From the NCBI GenBank assembly GCA_024760905.1, contig CM045750.1, positions 13,026,919 to 13,090,918 on the forward strand: 64,000 nt of DNA. Direction: 5' to 3'. Within the stretch, counting starts at the first letter, position 1, and each line of letters starts with the position of its first letter. The translations under genes were made by a program, and so were the position numbers. Origin of the DNA: Plotosus lineatus. Its lineage: Eukaryota > Chordata > Actinopteri > Siluriformes > Plotosidae. Shown here one piece after another: positions 57,101 through 64,000 of this stretch. Under the pieces are notes generated by a model. That model did no database searches and was not told where the DNA came from. It was given only the letters and a program-made list of their open reading frames with translations.

Positions 57101-58457
57101 GTTGAAGTAGAAGTAGAAGAGGGAGCCTGGGTTTCCACAGATGTTGCTAGAACTATGAATGAGAAACAGTAGCTTCAGTTTCATCCTGAACAATAACCAG
57201 TAATTCAACATTATAGAACAAACATGACATGGCATTTTGATTTGAATAAATACATTCTTACAAGCCTTTCATTTGATAATTTCTGCTACAGTGATTAATA
57301 TTTCAACTGATAACAACTGTTATAACCTTAACTGAGGAGTGAGTACCATAATTTCTGAGCAAAAAAATGTAGCTTTCAGAATGTTTAAATTAACAGTTTT
57401 AATTAACTGAAGAGATTTCTGACATTACTGAGATTTTTTGTATACTGTAATAAAAGTTTCTCTTGTATTTTAAAAGTTTCACCCAAATGAGAATGGTTTT
57501 CCCATTTGCCTAGTTCCTCTCAAGGTTTATTCCTTGTATTCTTCCAAGTGTGCCATGAGCTTTCTCATTAGGGATGTGTAGGGGTTGTAGAAAATGTTTA
57601 AATTCTTTTGTAAATTACTTTTACTATGTAAAGCTGCTTTGTGACAATATCAATTAAGCTCAGTGGATATGGCAACGGGATACTAATCCGAAGGTCAGGG
57701 GTTTAATCCCCAGTACTGTATCACCACTGTTGGACCATTGAGCAAGGCTCTTAACCCTTAATTACTCAGTTGTATTAAAAAAATAATGCTGTATATGTAT
57801 AATTGTAAAAATATATAATGCTTCTGAACAAATGCTAGAAATATATAACTGTAAAAAAATGCCCCTCCTGTGTAGTTCTGGGAAGTTCTTCCACCCTTTA
57901 CATGATCATGTTTTTCTTATGAACTGAGACATTGCAGGGAGCTCCAAGACTGAGAGTGACTGATGATTTAGTACTTCTACTTTTGAAATAATTGCACTGA
58001 GACTGCTCTACTTCTCACAAAGTCTCTTCCTGATGTTATTGAAGTCCATTCCAGCCTTATGCAGTTCTACAATTTCATCCCTGATGTCCTTTGACAACAT
58101 TTTTGTTCTTGTCCATGGCGGTAGAGAGGTTGGAACGAAGACTGATTCTGTGAATAGGTGTCTCTTATACACATAATGGGAAATTCAAATTTGGAATTTA
58201 AATGGTAGCAGTCTCTTAAGGGTACTTAAGTGGTCTGTATGAAATGGAATTTTTGCTGGCTGGTAGAGGATGGAATGCTCAATTTACTCAAAAACAAATT
58301 TTTCTAAACTTTATAATGTTTCCTCAATTTTTTGGTTGATTAAAATATCTCCATTAAGATAAACTGACCTTTAATAAATTATAGCTCATCCATTTCTTTA
58401 TAAATGGCCAAATTTACAAAACCAGCAGGAGATGAAATCATTATTCGCTCTACTGTT

Positions 58458-58488
<31 letters not shown>

Positions 58489-61400
58489 ATACAGTGGTAC
58501 TTCAAAATTTGTGAAACCATAAGAATTTTAAACATTTCTGTATAAATACACACACTCCCTGCTTTATGTTCATTTGTTTTATGTATTTTTCGATTTTATG
58601 TTTAAAAAAAAAATTGTCAAATTTTGAGTTTAGCGTGCTCTCTGTAGTATGGGACATTCCTACGTAGTACACTGACGTGATACACTACTTACGCATGACG
58701 CTGCATCCATTGTTTACAAACGACAGACTGAACGTGCCCTGCTTCTTCCCGGTTCACCGTGTGATACCTTTTATGTTAAGACGTCGTCTCAGTGATCTTT
58801 GTGTTTACACTGTTTTGCGGACTTTTGTAGCCCTAAGCAAATATGGTTGGTCAGAAGCGTAAGCCTACTAGTGATAGTGGTAATCAGAAAAAGTGGCAAG
58901 CCATCTCGTTAGAAACGAAGATGGCTATTATCAAGAAAATTGATGCTGGTGAAAAACATGTGAATGTTGCCGGTTTCTTCCAAATGGCTCCGTCGACCAT
59001 CGGAACCATTTACAAGCAGAAAGATCTCATCACAGAAAATGTTAAAGGTTATATTTGATACTGTATTTGATATTTGATGAGTGAATTTGATTAAAATTTA
59101 TCTATTTGAAATTAATGTTGATATTATTTGATATATTTGGTATTGTTTTACAATGTTATGTTTATAATAATTGATTTAGGGGTGTTTTATGAGATACTGT
59201 AATGGTATTTATGGATGTCTAGTACAGTATGAACGTCACAAGCTGGACATAGATGTTTGGTTTAAATGTTTTTTTTTTTAAACTCTAATTGAACATTCTA
59301 TCTGGTTGCCAGGGTCATGGAGGCAGGGAAAACAACAGTAGGTGCTTGCCTGTGAAAATGCATAGCACATACAAAAAAGGCACGGCGCTCACATGAAAGG
59401 CATGGTGTTGTGCCATGCTCAAACAAGCTAGCCGGAACACTGAACATACCTCTCAACTCTATACAATCATATGCGAATAAAATTAATTAATAATGACCTT
59501 TAAAGTGAAAAAAATCTTCATACAGTGAGATCAACATGCTTCTTTTATATAGTGATGCTATTTTAAGAGTGTACCTGAAGAGGTGGCAGGTACAGGAGAG
59601 GGAGTACTGAGTAGAGAGCTGCTCTTCATTCCCCTGAGAGACTCCATTAGTGCGGTAGTTACAGTGGTGCTGGTGGCAGGTGAAGGCAGCACCTCTGTCT
59701 GGATCAGTGAAACACTGACTGTGCCAGACGAAGTAACAGTAAGGTCAATAGTTGGAGCAGAAGAAGGGGTGGAAACTGCAGTGGATGTAGGTGGAAGACC
59801 AGCAGCAGAGGTTGACAGGGAGGGCAACGGCATTGAATCTCCCACCGGAGCAACTGAAGCTGGGGAAAATGAGACTACCTGGGGAAACATGCCTACAGAG
59901 GGAGCAGCAGGAGCAGATGAATAAGGGATTTGGCTTGACTTCTCAGACTCTAAAGAAATCAGTTCAGAAAAATAAAATAATCAGATCAGTCATTAGTTCT
60001 CAGAAGGATTGTTCCTTGTTATCAACTCCCAGAATATAAATGATGGTTGCAATGCTAAGGCAAATGAAATATTATTATAGAGATAGAATAAACATCAAAT
60101 ATGTTTCAATCAATCAATCAAAAGGGCCATTTATGTTCCACATTAAAGATGGATAGGAACATGCACAGAATCTTCTTTCTGTAATCATTTTATCTGCATT
60201 TTTGCACATTCTCTGAAAATTTACAGATCTGGAGAGAAGGGATCAGTACCACACACAAACACGGAGCACTGTTGCCAATAGTTCAGAAGAGTACAGGGAT
60301 CCCTCACTTTCCGCGGATAATTGGGGCCGAGATCCCCACGCAACCATCGAAATCCGAAGTTTTTTTTTTCCCCCCACGATTGGCCTTGTTTTTGTGGCAT
60401 TTTCCTTAACTTTTCCCCTATTCTTCCTTAATTTCCTTATTTTTTAATTAGATGAATATTTGTTTATTTATTTTTTTAAAAAACCACGATGCACTGAAGC
60501 CGCATTAATTGAAGTGTGAAGTAGCGAGGAATCCCTGTAATAGCAGAACCTCAAAAGAAAGGTTATCTGAATTTTAAATAAGTTATGAGCATCTATATGA
60601 TGTTACTTTTATCTGGCAGAGTAACAAATATCTGATACATAACAGTTGGGAGGTGACTTGATGCAAGTTCAACAGCTGCAAAGGAAAAATATCTTTCCAA
60701 GTCAGACCAATTTTGTTCAGGCCATGAGCAAAGAGACAAACTCATTTCCATCTACACACGGAAATGTATTGGACTTACATCTAACTAACTGTATATTAGT
60801 ATATTCCACAAAAGAATTTTACAACCTGATTAGTCCGCCATCTCGGGATCATAAAATTATACCGAGTTGATAATGTCTGAATCAAAATTTCGTACACTCG
60901 CAGTTTTGTCATGGGCATTCAAGCAGGCAGCGTCATTATCACACTTAAAAATGGAAACTAATGCTGTTAGAAAAACATCTATTAGCCTAGCCTTTCAGGA
61001 TAAAGGTCAAGTTGGGTGGAACAGCAGTGATCTCCTGCTGATGAATGACCTTAAGGGTTTCAAGAGTTTGAGGTGAATGAGTATACACTTGTGATTTATG
61101 CTTGGACCACAGAAATAAATCACAAGGGGCAATCTCAAGGCAATGGACCTCCACCCTACATCACGCGACAAGATTACCTGATCCAAAAACATCTAAGATC
61201 TAGCTGTGTGTACCATATCTCGATCTTACTGAAAGCACACATCCATTTCTTCAAAATCAAGGTGCTCAAGTTGGATTTGGGCCATCAACAGACCTCAGCA
61301 CCACCACTCTTGCATCATTCATGACTGATAATTAAATAATCTTTAACCTTCTTTTTTATTAATTTACCTTTGAAATATGGAAGGATTTATCTGGTTGTCC

Positions 61401-63519
61401 TGTATAAAATATTTCTAAAATCTCATTTTAGTTTTTTTTTTTACGTTTCTGTCCAGTATTCACCAGGAGCATATCTGTGTGAGCTTTTTTATTTAATAAA
61501 AATTAGTTTTTTTAAATCACAGCAGATCATAATTTTTAAAAATTAAAAATTTAATTAATTAAAAAACCTATAAAAATCATGTCCTAAGGTTGGGGGTTCA
61601 AGTCCTACCCTCAACAGGTTGTCACTGCACCCCCCCCCCAGTGCAGACAACTGGGTTATCAAAGGCCGGCCATGTCTCTCACCATCTATGGTGTGAGGCA
61701 TGTAAAAGAACCATTGCTGACTTTCGACAAGAAGAGGCTGCAAAGCCGTCAGCATGTTTCCGCCCTGCGATGGCCTGACGAGCCGTCCAGGGTGTAATCT
61801 GCCCTCGCCCCTGAGTCGGCTGGGATGGGCGGGCGCCAGCCTCCCTGTGACCCTAATTAGAATTAAGCGGTTACATAAAATATGTTATTATATATATGGC
61901 AGAATGTTATTCTGCCTGTTTGCTCAGGTGGTTGTGTATATACTAATACAATTTAAAATAAAATAAGCCATTTTTGGCCCACGCTATGAATTATGGGATT
62001 GGATAAAATGTTGGCTCCTAAGCAGACCAGTACAGGAATAGAAAGTACTTTGGGAAATGACTACACGGAAGGTACATCTCGTCATTGTTTACAACAACGT
62101 ATTGTTCACATGAACAATAAAAATTGGACTCTCGTCTGTAACATATTTATCTCTCTGGTTAAGTGTATTTCAGGCCACGTAATAATTACTTAAATTGTGC
62201 AATGTCATTGCATCAACTAACACTGACAGTATTGTACATATTCTACAGCCATGAAATTAAGTTAAAAAAAAAATTCAACCAGAACATGCTTGGTGCAATA
62301 TAACAGTCTAACAGTTGAGGCACACTCTCACATGTATACCATAGGTACACTATACACATGTAAACTTGATGTGATAAACATTTGGCATGATTTGCCTCAA
62401 ACAACCCAAACAGATATCAAAATACTAGAAATAAGACATACACTTAAGCTAGCCCTGTGCTCAAAGAAATCAGTTTTTGTATGGAAGGTATTTATAATTA
62501 TCTACAAATCTATTAACAAATACTGGTATTCTTTAGAACAATCATAACGGCTGTAAACCTGCCATTGTCTATAATATTGTGCAAAAGCAATGTTGTCTTG
62601 CATGTTCATTACAGATATCACACTGACTTTTACTCCACCCTTCAAATCTATAATGTCCATCAGCCCATCTACAAGAGCACAATACACCATGTTTACAGTT
62701 CACCTAAACTTAAGCCTTAAACATGGTAAAAAGCCACACCCCTTTCCCAAAACATATCACGCTTTATGGCCAAGTGTGAGATAAGTTCAGAGTCTGTGCA
62801 TGCATGCTGCAAACATTAGTCATAGTTAATATTTAAAATCTTTCAGCTTCGGGTTCTCGCTGAAAAACCTTCGAGTGGCTGTATTGCTTAACATCGATGC
62901 CAGTGTAAATGACATGAAGTTTGTTGACAGGATCAGTTGAAATGTTTGAAACAGAATTTTTAGTTTTGGAAGGTAAAAAGAACATAAATGAGCCTTTTAA
63001 GAAAATAACATTGCTGCTCATGCAAAACTGATGATACGTTTATTATGAAAGTCAGAATATGTTTATTCTGCCAAAGTTCCTTAATTTTCACATCTTATTA
63101 TCCAACTTCAAAGTTCAAGCAGTATCATCACACCACAGACAAATTACTTTTCAATATGCTTTTTGAAAAAGGAGTCCAGAAGACAGTACAAGCACTCACC
63201 AGGCTCTTCAAGAACTCTCTGGATTTCGGTAAGAGCAGCTTTTTTCTCCATATCCAGGTCCTTCACAGTGATGGTGAAGCCCAGCTCAGGGGGTGGATGC
63301 TAAAGGTAGGAAAGATCCATCTTTAATCTACTGTCTCCTGATATCTTGCACTAATTAACGTGAAAGTAATTCTTCAGAAACAAATTCCTCTACACACCAA
63401 AGATATCTGCTCGCCTCTGCATGTAGACAACAGCTGGATTTTACGTTTACGTTTGCCACAGTTTCCTGTAGAGTCTGACTGTGAGGTCACAGGAAGTTCA
63501 GACATAGGGGAGCATTTAC
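51081..63519 (-). CDS. pom121: POM121, transmembrane FG nucleoporin (3' six exons; gene runs off the right edge)
   Basis: This is a pore membrane nucleoporin needed for nuclear pore assembly; its FG-rich C-terminal part faces the pore and binds transport receptors. Exons in transcript order are 63519-63398, 63299-63200, 59949-59575, 57152-55599, 54282-54190 and 51178-51081, all with consistent phases. The first carries a basic [10 protein letters not shown] stretch (NLS-like). The second encodes [19 protein letters not shown], like the conserved region of mammalian POM121. The large fourth exon is Ser/Thr-rich with many FG dipeptides (SLFGG, TFGQ, FGSS). The last ends SFSIGAGSK, then [14 protein letters not shown] and a stop, the signature POM121 C-terminus. 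The membrane-anchoring N-terminal exons are not in the window. The gene is convergent with nsun5. Confidence 0.93.
51179..52207. other. Last pom121 intron, left part
   Basis: AT-rich with (GT)n at 51661-51682. No exon seen. Confidence 0.45.
52208..52450 (-). pseudogene. Short ORF, probable transposon-derived N-terminus
   Basis: The frame reads [40 protein letters not shown] and [17 protein letters not shown]. The pattern FKxxWLE...GFIK..D...KxLC resembles the segment before a BED-like zinc finger in transposon-derived proteins, but no zinc ligands follow before the stop. It lies in the last pom121 intron next to a palindrome (52561-52717). Confidence 0.4.
52561..52717. repeat. Palindrome with 56-bp arms in the last pom121 intron
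   Basis: ACTTGCTTGTGCTTGAGACA to TTTCAAGTG (52561-52615) pairs with 52662-52717, about seven mismatches, with a 47-base spacer. Part of the arm also occurs at 37104-37132. Confidence 0.85.
52718..54189. other. Last pom121 intron, right part
   Basis: 52980-53450 is very AT-rich. 53520-53880 is a distinct higher-complexity segment with GCCGACCGGTCTGCTGACCG and CTTGCAAGTGAACTTGCCAG, perhaps an unclassified repeat end. No exon supported. Confidence 0.4.
54190..54282 (-). CDS. pom121: pom121 penultimate exon
   Basis: It encodes [19 protein letters not shown], then [11 protein letters not shown], continuing the FG-rich composition. The acceptor is TGTACAG|GG and the donor TTGG|GTTAGT. Phase 1 on both sides links the FG exon to the terminal exon. 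Confidence 0.88.
54815..54930 (+). mobile_element. SINE family A head only, joined to another tRNA-like repeat
   Basis: GGGCAGTGGTGGCCTAGTGG to CCCAGTGCAGCTAACT is the head. From 54931 to about 55297 an unrelated repeat follows, ending in a tRNA-like head in reverse (AACCCGGATACAAACTCGCG, then CACCTTGTTAATGTGCCAC). In the last-but-one pom121 intron region. Confidence 0.65.
55599..57152 (-). CDS. pom121: pom121 large FG-repeat exon
   Basis: This is about 518 codons of Ser/Thr/Pro-rich sequence with scattered FG dipeptides, for example [26 protein letters not shown] and [16 protein letters not shown]. Two acceptors in tandem (ATAG at 57153 and CTAG at 57147, six bases apart) keep the same frame, so the first two residues (Leu, then part of the next codon) may be optional. 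The donor is TTTG|GTGAGT. There is no ATG near the start of this open frame, which confirms it is an internal exon. Confidence 0.93.
57153..57656. other. pom121 intron, nothing identified
   Basis: It contains a fish-repeat-like stretch CTCAAGGTTTATTCCTTG to GTAAAGCTGCTTTGTGACAA (57520-57650), typical of a SINE or LINE 3' part. No exon. Confidence 0.45.
57657..57850 (+). mobile_element. tRNA-headed SINE-like repeat in pom121 intron
   Basis: GCTCAGTGGATATGGCAACG and GGTCAGGGGTTTAATCCCC look like A- and B-box remnants. The body GAGCAAGGCTCTTAACCCTT is common to fish SINEs. The right boundary is uncertain. Confidence 0.6.
58492..59240 (+). mobile_element. Tigger-like element, second subfamily, with N-terminal transposase exon
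   Basis: The left end CAGTGGTACTTCAAAATTTG follows a (GT)nTA tract. From 58843 the frame reads [39 protein letters not shown] and [17 protein letters not shown], a CENP-B N-terminal HTH. The frame stops at 59058 and the catalytic part is missing. The right end is not identified. It lies in the pom121 intron between 57152 and 59575. Confidence 0.8.
59575..59949 (-). CDS. pom121: pom121 Ser/Thr/Pro-rich exon
   Basis: It starts [19 protein letters not shown] after acceptor TTCTTTAG and ends SPVPATSSG at donor CAG|GTACAC. It is a 125-codon disordered low-complexity stretch without FG motifs. The phase (1 in, 1 out) links both neighbours. Confidence 0.85.
60294..60538. mobile_element. MITE (CAGGGATCCCTC family) copy 4, short
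   Basis: It is 245 bp with ends CAGGGATCCCTCACTTTCCG and AGCGAGGAATCCCTG between TA. It lacks the central GT/CA-rich part of the longer copies. In a pom121 intron. Confidence 0.88.
60539..63199. other. pom121 intron with decayed retroelement-like sequence
   Basis: 60640-61080 and 62280-62700 hold short frames such as [20 protein letters not shown] (60800-60870) and [18 protein letters not shown] (62370-62425), weakly reminiscent of endonuclease/RT parts of a LINE (PPSDHxII, WNxLP). They are too decayed to classify. A family A SINE separates them. Confidence 0.35.
61579..61880 (+). mobile_element. SINE family A, head-truncated
   Basis: It starts at the B box (AAGGTTGGGGGTTCAAGTCC) and runs to CCTAATTAGAATTAAGCGG. 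In a pom121 intron. Confidence 0.8.
63200..63299 (-). CDS. pom121: pom121 internal exon (conserved [11 protein letters not shown] segment)
   Basis: It encodes [20 protein letters not shown] and [13 protein letters not shown]. The acceptor is CCTTTAG|CAT and the donor CCTG|GTGAGT. The DLDxEKxAxL pattern resembles the conserved segment of POM121 just before the Ser-rich region. Confidence 0.88.
63398..63519 (-). CDS. pom121: pom121 internal exon with basic NLS-like stretch
   Basis: It encodes [19 protein letters not shown] followed by [17 protein letters not shown]. The acceptor is CCATCTAG|GT and the donor TTG|GTGTGT, entering in phase 1 and leaving in phase 0. It is the leftmost-in-protein exon visible here. 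Confidence 0.82.
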
Positions 63520-63928
63520 CTAGATGGAAAGAAAACATGCTATTTTTAAATTTGATAATTTTACAACATTATTACCTTTTAAGTCTTTCAGAGCAAGAGG
63601 ATGACAAAAGTGGATATAAAGTAAGGTTGGCTCAGTAAAGACTTGGGTTTGGCACTGTACCTGGTAGAATAGAAAGGTAAAAGCAACAAAAATGAAGTAT
63701 AATCCCAATTCCAAAAACATAAAAACAAAATACAATTTAGTAAATTTCATAGTCCCATAATTTATTCAGAACAGAGCATTGAGAATAAATACTGAAATTG
63801 AGGTTTTATATTCTGATTTCCATCCTTGTCCCTGCAGATTTCCCCAGATCCTCAGACTCTTTTGATAATATGTTTTGTAGCTGCTGAACATTTAATACAA
63901 AATTATTCCACATGGTGTAAATACAGTA

Positions 63929-64000
63929 TAGGGATCCCTCGCTACTTCGCACTTCAATTCATGCGGCTTCAGTGTATCACTTTTTTTTTTTTTTAATATC
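63929..64000. mobile_element. MITE (CAGGGATCCCTC family) copy 5, cut by the window edge
   Basis: It starts TAGGGATCCCTCGCTACTTC and continues ATTCATGCGGCTTCAGTG, the reverse complement of the right end of copy 4. The rest lies past 64000. Confidence 0.8.

Noticed and set aside
57136..57138. Start codon for the pom121 FG exon frame
   Set aside because: The codon is GTG, not ATG, and the frame stays open back to a splice acceptor, so this is an internal exon.
56163..57235. Several 60-120-codon frames on both strands within the FG exon
   Set aside because: They are shadows caused by the biased Ser/Thr codon composition of pom121; splice sites and homology fit only the 536-codon frame.

Overview
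The window is vertebrate nuclear DNA, most likely from a ray-finned (teleost) fish. It holds intron-containing genes with recognisable vertebrate orthologs. These sit in a dense, nested background of Tc1/mariner, pogo/Tigger-like, hAT-like, non-LTR and tRNA-derived SINE elements and long (CA)n and (TA)n tracts, a mix typical of teleosts. I cannot name the species from sequence alone. There is no bacterial-type operon, CRISPR array or functional tRNA/rRNA gene.

Genes, left to right. (1) 883-1009, minus: first coding exon of eurl (human C21orf91); the rest lies beyond the left edge. (2) 15683-28726, minus: a complete eight-exon ripk4 gene. All splice phases agree and give an 821-residue protein with an N-terminal kinase domain, a linker and about ten ankyrin repeats. 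(3) 34609-36150, minus: three coding-looking segments of a gene I do not recognise. (4) 37883-47583, plus: a complete ten-exon nsun5 gene for a 478-residue rRNA cytosine-5 methyltransferase. (5) 51081-63519, minus: the 3' six exons of pom121, the FG-repeat nucleoporin; its N-terminal membrane exons lie beyond the right edge. nsun5 and pom121 are tail to tail, about 3.5 kb apart.

Between and inside these genes, most of the sequence I can classify is mobile-element debris. There are three Tc1 copies, two of which share an identical internal deletion. Three hAT-like non-autonomous elements have perfect 8-bp target duplications, and two of them sit inside copies of the same RTE-like LINE. A CENP-B-HTH (Tigger/pogo-like) family is present with internal-deletion derivatives. 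A MITE family begins CAGGGATCCCTC, and one copy is itself interrupted by a SINE. At least four tRNA-headed SINE families occur, one of them with two unrelated 3' tails. Several palindromes and minisatellites are also present.

Functionally the genes are unrelated single-copy housekeeping or developmental loci: epithelial signalling (ripk4), neural development (eurl), ribosome maturation (nsun5) and nuclear pore assembly (pom121). In human, eurl and ripk4 lie far apart on chromosome 21 and nsun5 and pom121 lie near each other at 7q11.23, so the window joins two human syntenic blocks. I found no clearly new biological system. The best leads are the unassigned gene at 34.6-36.2 kb, the stepwise deleted Tc1 lineage, the SINE tail exchange and the near-perfect hairpin in nsun5 intron 2.
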